Source of the DNA: Lachnospiraceae bacterium
Lineage (GTDB): Bacteria > Bacillota > Clostridia > Lachnospirales > Lachnospiraceae
NCBI GenBank assembly: GCA_009774175.1
Contig: VSNG01000014.1
Span: 16,911 to 80,910 of the forward strand
Length of the DNA: 64,000 nt
Direction: 5' to 3'
Made by a program: the position numbers and the translations under genes. The notes beneath the pieces were generated by a model. It was not told the origin of the DNA, ran no database searches, and worked only from the letters and a program-made list of their open reading frames with translations. This document shows, piece after piece, positions 18,023-26,347 of this stretch (the first letter of the stretch is position 1; every line of letters starts with the position of its first letter).

Positions 18023-19216
18023 TCAGAGCCAGAAGCTCAGGCTGTACTGTTTTTCATTCTCCACATAGGATACCGCCTTATCGGGACAGTCCAGATACCG
18101 GAAAATTCCCTGCTGGGCAATCAGCGTATCCTGCATTTTCCGATAGACCTCGGGCCCCTCGCATTTCAGCGTCACATAGGCCTCTCCTCTCTCATAACTG
18201 TCGGCAAAAATCTGTGCAATTTTCTCCTCGTCCCAGTCCGTAAAGTAAGCGCCCTCCCTCACATAGTAGTTGGCCTCTATGGCGGTGCATAAGGGCAGCT
18301 CCACCACATTGTCCGGCGTATGCGTCTGCTCCATCTGCTCCGTGGTCACACACAGATAATCGTAATTGATGGTGGGGATTTTCTCTGCGGGATAAATACC
18401 GCCGCCCACCGCCTGATAGGACGCGTCTCCCCAGGTGGTATCCACATAGTAGTATTCCCCGTCTATCCGCACAAGATTCCAGGCATGTCCCTCTCCGCTT
18501 ACAACCTGTCCCAGCACAAGGGTTGCAAAGATACCTGCCCGGTTCAGCAGGTACTGGGTCGCCTTCGCATAGCCCTGGCACACCGATCTGCGCTCCAGAA
18601 AGACCGAGCATATATTCTGACTGTCCCGCGCTGACGCGTCGTAGTCCGTGTGATGAATCAGATACTCATAGACATACTTTACCTTTTCGTACTCGTCGGC
18701 ATCTTCCGGCATACCGGCAAGGCACTGATTTACATAACTATCTATCTGTTTCTGTTTTTCCGACACTTCCTCCGGGCTGAAACAATAGCTGCCCGTAAAC
18801 GTAATCTTCTTTAAAAGATCCCCTAGCGTATATTCCGTATAGCTGTACCCTTCCACATAAAAAATCTCGGGATGGTCGTTCAGGACGCATTGGAACACGC
18901 GCGCTATCAGATCCTTATCACAGCTGGACAGCCTCACATCCTCCCGGAAATCTGTAAGCGCCCCCAGAATCTCCAGGTACACCTCCTGCTCCTCCTGCGA
19001 CAGCTTTCCGAAAGCGTAACAGTCTTTCTGTTGCCGCCTGAGTTTTTCATCTGTCCGCGTAAGCACCTGCTCAGGAAGCTTTTCCTGCGCCTGTCCGGCT
19101 CCCACATCCTCCTGCCTGAGAAGACTGCTCTCATTCCGGGACAGACCCTGCCCTGCCAGATACAGGACGCCGGTCAGAACCAACATGCTGATCAGTAATA
19201 CAGCCGTTTTCTTCAT
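18023..19216 (-). CDS. Membrane-anchored transglutaminase-like protein
   Basis: A signal anchor (MKKTAVLLISMLVLTGVLYL) leads to an extracellular region. Residues about 195-260 hold a transglutaminase-like fold: the nucleophile Cys in SVCQGYAKATQYLLNRAGI, the His in GEGHAWNLVRIDGEYYYVD, and the Asp in the following TTWGD. Such proteins are thiol proteases or peptide-modifying enzymes of the cell surface. The start is the ATG ending at 19216, with GGGGG upstream; the reading frame is open slightly further. It is a single gene 36 bp downstream of prfC. The substrate is unknown. Confidence 0.85.
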   Translation of the reverse strand: MKKTAVLLISMLVLTGVLYLAGQGLSRNESSLLRQEDVGAGQAQEKLPEQVLTRTDEKLRRQQKDCYAFGKLSQEEQEVYLEILGALTDFREDVRLSSCDKDLIARVFQCVLNDHPEIFYVEGYSYTEYTLGDLLKKITFTGSYCFSPEEVSEKQKQIDSYVNQCLAGMPEDADEYEKVKYVYEYLIHHTDYDASARDSQNICSVFLERRSVCQGYAKATQYLLNRAGIFATLVLGQVVSGEGHAWNLVRIDGEYYYVDTTWGDASYQAVGGGIYPAEKIPTINYDYLCVTTEQMEQTHTPDNVVELPLCTAIEANYYVREGAYFTDWDEEKIAQIFADSYERGEAYVTLKCEGPEVYRKMQDTLIAQQGIFRYLDCPDKAVSYVENEKQYSLSFWL

Positions 19217-19252
19217 ACACCGTCCCCCTTCTCTCAAAGCCCTGCTCTCTTC

Positions 19253-20845
19253 TTACGTTCTGCCAAACTCCGACAGGATCAATCCCTCGTTTCTCTCCAC
19301 CGTCATACCGATGCTCCACTGGTTGACAAAAAGAAGCAGGGGGTTGTCCTTCAAATCTTTAATCTTCTTCATGTCCGAAGTTCCCGTCAGCCTGTCCAGA
19401 TCAATATCCTTATTCTCAATCCAGCGGATATATTCATAAGGCAGGTTCTCCAGTTTAATCTCCACGTTATACTCATTCTCCAGCCGGTATTTCAGCACGT
19501 CAAACTGCAGCACGCCTACCACGCCCACAATGATTTCCTCCATACCGGTGTTAAACTCCTGAAAAATCTGAATAGCGCCTTCCTGCGCGATCTGCATGAT
19601 GCCCTTGACAAACTGTTTCCGCTTCATGGTGTCTACCTGTCTGACTCTTGCGAAATGCTCCGGGGCAAAAGTAGGAATTCCCTCATAAGCAAACTGTTCT
19701 CCGGGCATACAGACCGTATCTCCGATTGAGAAGATTCCCGGGTCAAAGACGCCGATGATATCCCCGGCATAGGCCTCGCTCAATATCTTACGCTCGTCCG
19801 CCATAATCTGCTGCGGCTGTGAAAGGCGCATGACCCTTCCTCCCTGCACATGCCGCACTTCCTCATTCACGTCAAATCTGCCAGAACAGATACGCATAAA
19901 CGCAATTCTGTCCCGGTGGGCCTTGTTCATATTGGCCTGAATCTTGAAAACAAATGCCGAAAACTCATGTTCCACCGGATCAATCAGGCCGATATCCGCC
20001 ATCCGCGGCAGCGGCGTAGTCGTCATCTTTAAGAAATGCTGTAAAAAGATTTCCACACCGAAGTTCGTAAGGGCGGAGCCAAAAAACACCGGCGTCAGAT
20101 TTCCGGCCTGTATCTGCTCCAGATCATATTCCGCACTGGCTCCGTCCAAAAGCTCAATCTCCTCGGTAAGCCGCGCGAAATGCTCCTCTCCGATCTGGGA
20201 TATCAGCGTTTCCGTCTGGTCTGCGGGAATCCGGGTGGCATGCCCCTCCTTTGTTCCCTTCTCCGTGTCGGCGTAGGTGATCACACATTTACCCGCCCGC
20301 TCATAGACCCCCTTAAAGCTCTTCCCAGAGCCAATGGGCCAGTTGATCGGGCAGGTGGCGATCCCAAGCTCCTTTTCAATATCATCCAGCAGTTCAAAAG
20401 TATCGTTGGCATCCCTGTCCATTTTATTGATAAAAGTAAAAATGGGAATGTGGCGCATCACGCATACCTTGAACAGCTTGCGCGTCTGCGCCTCCACGCC
20501 TTTGGAAGCGTCAATCACCATCACCGCCGAATCCGCCGCCATCAGGGTTCTGTAAGTATCCTCCGAGAAATCCTGATGGCCCGGCGTATCCAGAATATTA
20601 ATGCAAAATCCGTCATAGGAAAATTGCAGTACGGAGGAAGTAACCGAAATACCTCTCTCCTTTTCTATCTGCATCCAGTCGGAAACCGCATGTCTCGCCG
20701 TCGCTTTTCCCTTCACGCTTCCCGCCAGATTAATCGCTCCCCCGTACAGCAGAAATTTCTCGGTAAGCGTCGTCTTACCCGCATCCGGGTGCGAAATGAT
20801 CGCAAACGTTCTTCTTTTGTTTATCTCGTCCGCATATGTTCCCAC
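19253..20845 (-). CDS. prfC: Peptide chain release factor 3
   Basis: This translational GTPase recycles RF1 and RF2. G-domain motifs are RRTFAIISHPDAGKTTLTEK (G1), the DTPGHQDF box (G3) and FINKMDRDANDTFELLDD (G4). The RF3-specific C-terminal domain follows (GVLQFDVLKYRLENEYNVEI). I start at the GTG ending at 20845 because GGAGG precedes it by 7-8 bp, giving MGTYADEINKRRTF, close to the usual lead-in. The frame is also open to a TTG at 20869. A good vegetative promoter lies just upstream. Confidence 0.95.
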   Translation of the reverse strand: MGTYADEINKRRTFAIISHPDAGKTTLTEKFLLYGGAINLAGSVKGKATARHAVSDWMQIEKERGISVTSSVLQFSYDGFCINILDTPGHQDFSEDTYRTLMAADSAVMVIDASKGVEAQTRKLFKVCVMRHIPIFTFINKMDRDANDTFELLDDIEKELGIATCPINWPIGSGKSFKGVYERAGKCVITYADTEKGTKEGHATRIPADQTETLISQIGEEHFARLTEEIELLDGASAEYDLEQIQAGNLTPVFFGSALTNFGVEIFLQHFLKMTTTPLPRMADIGLIDPVEHEFSAFVFKIQANMNKAHRDRIAFMRICSGRFDVNEEVRHVQGGRVMRLSQPQQIMADERKILSEAYAGDIIGVFDPGIFSIGDTVCMPGEQFAYEGIPTFAPEHFARVRQVDTMKRKQFVKGIMQIAQEGAIQIFQEFNTGMEEIIVGVVGVLQFDVLKYRLENEYNVEIKLENLPYEYIRWIENKDIDLDRLTGTSDMKKIKDLKDNPLLLFVNQWSIGMTVERNEGLILSEFGRT

Positions 20846-20894
20846 GTCTTTATCCTCCAACTTTTCCAATTCCAGAGCTTCCTGTCATTATCGC

Positions 20895-20923
20895 AGTATA
20901 AAACATTTGAGAAAGAATTGCAA
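20895..20923 (-). promoter_or_regulatory. Candidate sigma-A promoter for prfC
   Basis: On the minus strand TTGCAA and TATACT are separated by exactly 17 bp, about 50 bp upstream of the GTG start. It lies directly after the spoIIIAH stop codon, which separates sporulation from vegetative transcription. A small GCAAAG/CTTTGC hairpin overlaps its -35. Confidence 0.55.
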
Positions 20924-20940
20924 AGCGTTTCTTTGCGGTA

Positions 20941-21654
20941 TCAGTCTTCGTCGTTATCCACTGCGCTGATCACGATAGCGTCCGCACTCACCCCGGTCTT
21001 GCGGATCACGATATCCTCAATCTGGGCGCGCTGTGCTTCCGACAGCTCCTCAGTATTTACCACCACGTCCACGCTGCCCCCGTCAATGCTGACAATCGCA
21101 TCGTCGAAGCCCTTTGCTTCCAGCAGAATCTCAGCCGCCGTCTCCTTCTCGGCAATATCCGTCATGGAGATCATGCTGTTTACCGCCTCCTGCTTCTGAC
21201 TTTCACTGATATTGGCATTGTTGATGATCTCCAGAAGCGTCTCCTTATTCTGCATTCTGGTCTGTTCCTTCTCAAGCTTCGCGCCGGAAAGGGGCGACGA
21301 CGCGTCAGCGGATGTAAACACCGCTTCACCGGGCACCTCATCCATCTGCTCCTCCGCAAGGGCCTGCGCCAGCTCCTCGTCCACACTGCCGCTTTCCGCC
21401 ATGGTCACATCGCTGTCCAGACTCTCGATATCACCGGCAGCCTGCTCCATATCCTCGTCCGACAGATCCAAAAGCGCTGCATATTCCATCTGCGCGTCTT
21501 CCTGCGTAAGCTCCGGCGAGCCCACTTCTCCGCTTACGCTCATCAGTTCCTCATCCGTCACCTTGGTACCGGCAAAATTCAAATACCCTGCCACTGCAAT
21601 CATAATGGCAAGCGCCGTGATCATCATCTGGTTCTTCTTGATCATATTCTTCAA
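20941..21654 (-). CDS. spoIIIAH: Stage III sporulation protein AH
   Basis: A single membrane helix (QMMITALAIMIAVAGYLNFA) anchors a long acidic linker and a C-terminal ring-building (RBM/YscJ-like) domain, about residues 130-230 (ETLLEIINNANISESQKQEA, ILLEAKGFDDAIVSIDGGSV). SpoIIIAH forms the mother-cell half of the SpoIIQ-SpoIIIAH channel. The first codon appears to be TTG (21652-21654) with GGGGAG six bases upstream. An in-frame ATG three codons later is the alternative. It ends the spoIIIA operon. Confidence 0.94.
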   Translation of the reverse strand: MKNMIKKNQMMITALAIMIAVAGYLNFAGTKVTDEELMSVSGEVGSPELTQEDAQMEYAALLDLSDEDMEQAAGDIESLDSDVTMAESGSVDEELAQALAEEQMDEVPGEAVFTSADASSPLSGAKLEKEQTRMQNKETLLEIINNANISESQKQEAVNSMISMTDIAEKETAAEILLEAKGFDDAIVSIDGGSVDVVVNTEELSEAQRAQIEDIVIRKTGVSADAIVISAVDNDED

Positions 21655-21667
21655 TTTCTTCTCCCCT

Positions 21668-22282
21668 TCACTGATTATTTGTTTTCATTTTAATTATTGA
21701 TATTCTATTCATGTCTACATCAAATAATACCTGAATCGCTTCGATTATATCAGCGCGCACCCGCGCCTGCTCCGCTCCCTGGGCAATCACCACGACGCCC
21801 TCCACAGAGGGGAAAACGGTTTTGACCGCAAGCGGCACGCTCTGTCCCCGCTCATCCACCGTATGGACAACCGCCTTATCCGTCCTGTTTTCCGATATAT
21901 GACGACTCCCGCCCGCCGCATCCGACTCTTCCGTATCAGATGATTCCTCGAGACCGTCTCTTGCCAGAATCTGCTCCTCCGACTCCTTTATATTAATCAG
22001 AACTTTCACTTTCCCCGCTCCCTCCACGCAACGCAGGCTTTCTTCCAGTTTTTCCTCCCAGTGCGATACATAGTCCATACTTTCGTCTTTATATTCGAAC
22101 GTTTGTTTGTCTTTTATTATAGTGTCCGGTGTGTCCAATAGATTGGACTTGGATTTTTCTTTTTCCACCGGCAAAGATATGACGCACAGCAGCACTCCCG
22201 CCAGTACAACGATCAGCCACTGATCCTTTCTGAGCCTCTTTTTGCCGTTTATACGCTCAAAAAGTTTCTTAGCCTCTCCCAT
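21668..22282 (-). CDS. spoIIIAG: Stage III sporulation protein AG
   Basis: The 204-residue protein has one membrane helix (WLIVVLAGVLLCVISLPVE) near the N-terminus and a ring-building domain with ESLRCVEGAGKVKVLINIKE and VFPSVEGVVVIAQGAEQARV, VRADIIEAIQVLFDVDMNRI. SpoIIIAG oligomerises into a large ring in the feeding-tube complex between mother cell and forespore. It overlaps spoIIIAF by 14 bp. A TEESDAAGGS linker sits in the middle, as in other clostridial forms. Confidence 0.94.
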   Translation of the reverse strand: MGEAKKLFERINGKKRLRKDQWLIVVLAGVLLCVISLPVEKEKSKSNLLDTPDTIIKDKQTFEYKDESMDYVSHWEEKLEESLRCVEGAGKVKVLINIKESEEQILARDGLEESSDTEESDAAGGSRHISENRTDKAVVHTVDERGQSVPLAVKTVFPSVEGVVVIAQGAEQARVRADIIEAIQVLFDVDMNRISIIKMKTNNQ

Positions 22283-22880
22283 CCGCTCTCACCTCCACTC
22301 TGTTTTCCTCTATTCCCAAAATTGCCGCAAACCGCGCGCAATACTCTGAAAAATCCTGTTCCGTCTCTGTGTCTGTCTCATCCCCGATTACGATTTTGTC
22401 GATCTGAATGCTGTCCGCCCCTTTCGTCTGCTCTTTCTTCCCCATCCTGATTTCTACCTTATCAAGCTCCATTTCTCCCCCCAGCAGAGGATTTTCCGTA
22501 ATTCGAAGAGACACCTGCTCTATACAGTATTCTTCTCCTTCCAGTTCCCGGTTCAAAAGCTCCCTGATCTTTGTTTCCATCCGGCCTGTCACCGTACTTC
22601 CCACACCTGTCCCCCATCCGACGGCCCCATCCGCAGACCGGCTTCCTTCGAAGCTTTGCAGGGCGGGCATATCCGTCACCTCCTCCAGCTTCTCCAGAAC
22701 AGCCTCCGCATCCTTCCACTCCGCGCCGGAAAGCTGCAAAAAGGGCCGAAGAAAGAGCAGCAGGATTATGATGCCCGATACGGACTTGATATATTTCTCA
22801 TACTGCCTGCCCGGCGCGAAATGGATCACCGTCTGCGCGGCGATCATAAAAATGCCGATTTCTCTGATATTCTTTAACAT
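22269..22880 (-). CDS. spoIIIAF: Stage III sporulation protein AF
   Basis: Two N-terminal membrane helices (IGIFMIAAQTVIHFAPG and YIKSVSGIIILLLFLRPFLQ) precede a soluble ring-building domain of about 110 residues. YEKYIKSVSGIIILL is the family signature. The protein belongs to the SpoIIIA mother-cell complex. It has a GC-rich linker (SADGAVGWGTGVGST) and overlaps spoIIIAG. Confidence 0.92.
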   Translation of the reverse strand: MLKNIREIGIFMIAAQTVIHFAPGRQYEKYIKSVSGIIILLLFLRPFLQLSGAEWKDAEAVLEKLEEVTDMPALQSFEGSRSADGAVGWGTGVGSTVTGRMETKIRELLNRELEGEEYCIEQVSLRITENPLLGGEMELDKVEIRMGKKEQTKGADSIQIDKIVIGDETDTETEQDFSEYCARFAAILGIEENRVEVRADGRG

Positions 22881-22892
22881 ACAGCCCTCCCA

Positions 22893-24032
22893 TCAACGCA
22901 CAGCCTGCGCTGTGGAATAACTGATAACCGCTACCTGAATCACAAACATGCCGACAGAAGTAAGGGCGATTCGAAGCAGCATCAGATTTCCCTCCCCCAC
23001 CCGGCTTACACAGTTTGTCAGCCGCTTATCGCTTATGATCCCAACAAGGGCCGCGCTCAGCTTGATCACCCCGGAAACCAGCGCAATCTTTATAACGGGC
23101 GCTGCGCAAATCAAAATAAGAATAAGCGTTATATACAGGCCCAGGCTGTTTTTCACCAAAACGGCGGAACCCACCACCATCTCAAACATCCCCTCCGTCA
23201 GACCGCCGATTCCCGGCATGGAAGAAAGGGCCTTTTTCACTGCGGAAAACTGCAAAGAATCAATAACGGGTGATATCATTGACTGCAGCAGACTGAATCC
23301 TGTCACCAGCCAGACAGACGCCTTTACGCTTCCCTTTATCACCTTTTCCATAAGCTCTAAAAGCAATGCCAGCTTTTCTCCCATCCAGATACCGTTGATG
23401 ATCACAAGCAGCACATATACGTGGACAAGCGGAAGCAGAATCGTAAGATATCCCCACTCAATCAGATAAACCACGGCCAGAAGCAGCTGGTAATATACCG
23501 TGGCCGACATGGCCCCGGAAGCGCTTCCCACCGCCACCATATAAGTGGGGATATAGAGTTTGATAAAGGTCGAGACGCCTCCCAGCATTTCCCGCACGGT
23601 ATCCGCCGTTTGGGAAAAAAATTTAATCAAAACCGCTATCATAAGAAGGTATACGAAATAGAAAGCCAGCTCCGATACCTGATGGTCTTTGAACATGTCC
23701 GCAAAATTGGTAAAAAGCGCCGCCGCCACACCCAGAACCAGAATCGTAAAAAAAAGAGTCCGAAATTCCTCCCTCTGAAATACAACGGCGCCTGACAGCC
23801 CGTCTCCCAGCTTTTTAAGCGCCTCCAGAAGCTGTCCGCTCATAATATCCGCCAGTACCCCCTGGGCATCAAAAGAAAAGGAAGGGAACAATCTCTCAAA
23901 ATCTCCGGTTACCGCATCCATGTCCATCTGCTCCCACACTTGCGCGCTCTCCCCGATTCCCATTGAATCCGCCTCCCTTCTCCCGGCATTCCTATCTGCC
24001 TCCCGCAGCATCCTTGATATACGCCCCGCCAT
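22893..24032 (-). CDS. spoIIIAE: Stage III sporulation protein AE
   Basis: A polytopic membrane protein of 379 residues. After an N-terminal ~100-residue extracellular part there are several helices (TILVLGVAAALFTNFADMF, LTILLPLVHVYVLLVIING, and LYITLILILICAAPVIKIAL). Family motifs include the GYLTILLPLVHVY and AVKKALSSMPGIGGLTEGM stretches. It is thought to build the export gate of the SpoIIIA channel. The ATG almost abuts spoIIIAD, three bases after its stop. Confidence 0.94.
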   Translation of the reverse strand: MAGRISRMLREADRNAGRREADSMGIGESAQVWEQMDMDAVTGDFERLFPSFSFDAQGVLADIMSGQLLEALKKLGDGLSGAVVFQREEFRTLFFTILVLGVAAALFTNFADMFKDHQVSELAFYFVYLLMIAVLIKFFSQTADTVREMLGGVSTFIKLYIPTYMVAVGSASGAMSATVYYQLLLAVVYLIEWGYLTILLPLVHVYVLLVIINGIWMGEKLALLLELMEKVIKGSVKASVWLVTGFSLLQSMISPVIDSLQFSAVKKALSSMPGIGGLTEGMFEMVVGSAVLVKNSLGLYITLILILICAAPVIKIALVSGVIKLSAALVGIISDKRLTNCVSRVGEGNLMLLRIALTSVGMFVIQVAVISYSTAQAVR

Positions 24033-24035
24033 ACC

Positions 24036-24422
24036 CTACCCCGCAATTGACTGTATGCTCTCCATCAATGTGAGAAGCACGGGCATCCCCATGGAGAGTA
24101 TATAGATCTTGCCAAGCATTTCCACCTGTCCCGCCACGCCGCCGTAACCGGCATCCTTACAGATCCCCGCGCAGAATTCGCAGGCATAGGTGGCTCCCAC
24201 CGCCTTTAAAAGCAGCGCAAGATAACTGTAATTTCCCCGAAGATATCCCCGAAGCGTGTCCATTCCCGACAGGATTTGTGTAAAATAACGCACGATATAT
24301 TCCAGCATTAGAAAGCAGACCGCCAACGCCACATAAACGCCGTATTCCGTCTTATGACTCTTCAGGGAAACCGCAAGAAGAACGCCGACCACCCCGATTG
24401 CGCTGACCTTTACCATATCCAT
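24036..24422 (-). CDS. spoIIIAD: Stage III sporulation protein AD
   Basis: The 128-residue form starting MDMVKVSAIGVVGVLLAVSL matches SpoIIIAD in length and sequence (HKTEYGVYVALAVCFLMLEY, LLLKAVGATYACEFCAGICK, DAGYGGVAGQVEMLGKIYIL). It has four membrane segments. GGGAGGGAC lies 8 bp upstream of the ATG ending at 24422. The frame is open further to 24530, but those residues are basic and unlike the family. Choosing the inner start leaves a 97-bp gap behind spoIIIAC, which is unusual in this otherwise overlapping operon. Confidence 0.92.
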   Translation of the reverse strand: MDMVKVSAIGVVGVLLAVSLKSHKTEYGVYVALAVCFLMLEYIVRYFTQILSGMDTLRGYLRGNYSYLALLLKAVGATYACEFCAGICKDAGYGGVAGQVEMLGKIYILSMGMPVLLTLMESIQSIAG

Positions 24423-24498
24423 ACTGCGTCCCTCCCTTCCGGCCCTGCGAAACAGCGCCCCTGTGACTGCCATACCGAACCGGCGAAGCAGCCCTCGC

Positions 24499-24523
24499 GT
24501 GACAAAATCACAGGTTTTGTCAC
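24499..24523. other. Inverted repeat in the spoIIIAC-spoIIIAD gap
   Basis: GTGACAAAA and TTTTGTCAC form a perfect 9-bp inverted repeat around a 7-base loop. It overlaps the spoIIIAC stop codon and heads the 97-bp spacer before spoIIIAD. It may be an mRNA hairpin modulating expression of the distal genes, or a protein site. Confidence 0.6.
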
Positions 24524-24714
24524 AGTTCAAACAACGTCTGCATCATCACAAACAAATCGTATATATAAGGAACGATCCAAGTTAAAACAAGAATTAATCC
24601 AGCAAGGCTGATCAGGAAGGCATGTTCCTCCCTTCCGCTGTGTTTTAAAACTTGATTTAATATTGTAACCAATATTCCCACTGCCGCTATCTTAAAAATC
24701 AGACTTACGCTCAT
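24520..24714 (-). CDS. spoIIIAC: Stage III sporulation protein AC
   Basis: This is a small 64-residue membrane protein with two helices: SLIFKIAAVGILVTILNQVL, then a short turn KHSGREEHAFLI and SLAGLILVLTWIVPYIYDLF. This is the exact SpoIIIAC layout, and with SpoIIIAD it forms a membrane core of the channel complex. The stop codon lies in a 9-bp inverted repeat. Confidence 0.95.
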   Translation of the reverse strand: MSVSLIFKIAAVGILVTILNQVLKHSGREEHAFLISLAGLILVLTWIVPYIYDLFVMMQTLFEL

Positions 24715-24735
24715 CCGTCCTCCCTGTCGCTTCCA

Positions 24736-25254
24736 TCACAGCAGCAAAATGATCAGGAGAAGCCCTGTCAGAATACTGATGCTGCGTATCATTTTTGACC
24801 TGTTCTCATAAGTTTCCTCCGCCTGTCTGTATCTGCCCTCCAAAAAGGCCTCCGCCTGCCCGATCCGCCCGGACTGGCCGTCCTCCTCCCTGAAATTCAT
24901 TGTTTTTGGAAGGCCTGCCACAGCCTCCCGCTCATCCTCCCGTAAGGGAAGCCGGGCCAGGCAGTCTCCCATCTCCTCCTCCCATACCCTGGCGAAGTCT
25001 TTTCCGCTCTCCTCCCCCGTACGCTCATAAATCCTCAAAAAGCACGAATTATAACATCCGCAATTTAATTCTGCCAGAAGCAGACAGATTTCCGGCAGCG
25101 TATGCCTGCCATAGGAAATTTCGCCCCGCATCTGTCCCAAAATATGAAACAGCGTCCGCAAATGTCTGACTCTGTCCTTTTCCTGATTGGCCCTGGCGCT
25201 TCCCCACCCGATACATCCGGCCAGAATACACAGAACGCCTAACAGCTTATACAT
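24736..25254 (-). CDS. spoIIIAB: Stage III sporulation protein AB
   Basis: The 172-residue protein has an N-terminal helix (LLGVLCILAGCIGWGSARAN), a cytoplasmic/helical GspF-like core with LRTLFHILGQMRGEISYGRH and TLPEICLLLAEL, and a C-terminal helix (ISILTGLLLIILLL). It is related to GspF/PilC of type II secretion and partners the ATPase SpoIIIAA. The gene overlaps spoIIIAA by 16 bp. Confidence 0.94.
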   Translation of the reverse strand: MYKLLGVLCILAGCIGWGSARANQEKDRVRHLRTLFHILGQMRGEISYGRHTLPEICLLLAELNCGCYNSCFLRIYERTGEESGKDFARVWEEEMGDCLARLPLREDEREAVAGLPKTMNFREEDGQSGRIGQAEAFLEGRYRQAEETYENRSKMIRSISILTGLLLIILLL

Positions 25255-26189
25255 GGCTTCCCTTCCCTGTCATAAATCCCCGTTATCCTGCATACGCCCG
25301 TTTTTCTGTCAAGAATCACATACCGCTCAAAGAGGCCCTGTTCTATTACATCTCGCATGTAATTTTTACGACGCACTTCCTCCAGCGAGCCGCCGTGGAT
25401 CGTGGCAAGCAGTCTGCACCCGCATCCGCTTGCCATCTGCAATGCCCGTACATCCTCAGGACTTCCGATCTCATCCACCGCCAATACGCGAGGCGCCATG
25501 GAGCGGATCAGCAGCATCATACCTTCCACCTTGGGACAACCGTCGAGAATATCCGTTCGGATTCCCACATCATTTTGTGAAACGCCAAGATAGCTTCCCG
25601 CAATTTCCGACCGTTCGTCCACAACGCTCACATTGACGCCCTCTCCGTATGCATTTCCCTCTGACACCTGCCTGATAATATCCCGCAGCATGGTCGTCTT
25701 CCCACCGCCCGGCGGTGAAATCAGCAGCGTGCTCAACACATGTCCGTCCTCGAAGATGCGGGGAATCACCGGATCAGCCGCGCCCCGCACCTGATGGGCA
25801 ATACGGATATTTAAATAACGTATGTATTTCATATTTTTAATCCGGCCGTCCTGATCCAATATGACCTGACCGGAAAGTCCTGCCCTGTGTCCTCCCTGTA
25901 CCGTCAGAAATCCCTGCCGAATCTCATCTGCAAAGGCATAGACAGAATAGCGGCACAGATGTTTTAATAACTCCTCCAGTTCGTCGGCCGACGACCGAGC
26001 GGCCTTCTCCGGCCTGTCCACAATTCGTCCCTGCAAGTCCACAAAGCTCTCCCTGTTTGCAATCCACACAGCCGTTGGCATTCCGGCTCGGAGTCTGATC
26101 TCCTGCAAATCTTCCGCCTGTCCTGCCACTTCCCGCCATCTGTCCCTGATTCCTTCGGGAAACAGACAAAGAATCTCCTCCGGGCGCAT
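25239..26189 (-). CDS. spoIIIAA: Stage III sporulation protein AA, secretion-type ATPase
   Basis: The ATPase of the SpoIIIA complex, about 316 residues. Walker A is SPPGGGKTTMLRDIIRQVSE, followed by the family SVVDERSEIAGSYLGVSQND and Walker B-like APRVLAVDEIGSPEDVRALQ. I start at the ATG ending at 26189, because GGGGG precedes it by 7 bp; another ATG six bases earlier is too close to the site. It is the first gene of the operon, downstream of a candidate sigma-E promoter. Confidence 0.95.
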   Translation of the reverse strand: MRPEEILCLFPEGIRDRWREVAGQAEDLQEIRLRAGMPTAVWIANRESFVDLQGRIVDRPEKAARSSADELEELLKHLCRYSVYAFADEIRQGFLTVQGGHRAGLSGQVILDQDGRIKNMKYIRYLNIRIAHQVRGAADPVIPRIFEDGHVLSTLLISPPGGGKTTMLRDIIRQVSEGNAYGEGVNVSVVDERSEIAGSYLGVSQNDVGIRTDILDGCPKVEGMMLLIRSMAPRVLAVDEIGSPEDVRALQMASGCGCRLLATIHGGSLEEVRRKNYMRDVIEQGLFERYVILDRKTGVCRITGIYDREGKPCISC

Positions 26190-26213
26190 TCCCATTCCCC
26201 CTTATCTCATTAC

Positions 26214-26241
26214 AATATATGAGGCTTTGTCCAAGTTATGC
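26214..26241 (-). promoter_or_regulatory. Candidate sigma-E promoter of the spoIIIA operon
   Basis: On the minus strand GCATAAC and CATATATT are separated by 13 bp. The -10 agrees with the sigma-E consensus CATACAhT at seven of eight positions and the -35 at about five of seven. Bacillus spoIIIA is a sigma-E operon, so the position supports it. Confidence 0.45.
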
Positions 26242-26347
26242 TTGCAAAAAACCGTTTCATTTTTTTATCCTGAAAAAACCAGTGGCATTTCCTGAAAAAA
26301 GAGGGTAGAATAAATAGGGAAAAATAAAGGATAAAAGAGGAAAAGTC

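Noticed and set aside
26222..26234. Spo0A-box-like TTTGTCCAA near the spoIIIA promoter
   Set aside because: One mismatch from TTTGTCRAA, falls between the -35 and -10 of the sigma-E candidate, and spoIIIA is not a direct Spo0A target in known systems; a chance match is likely.
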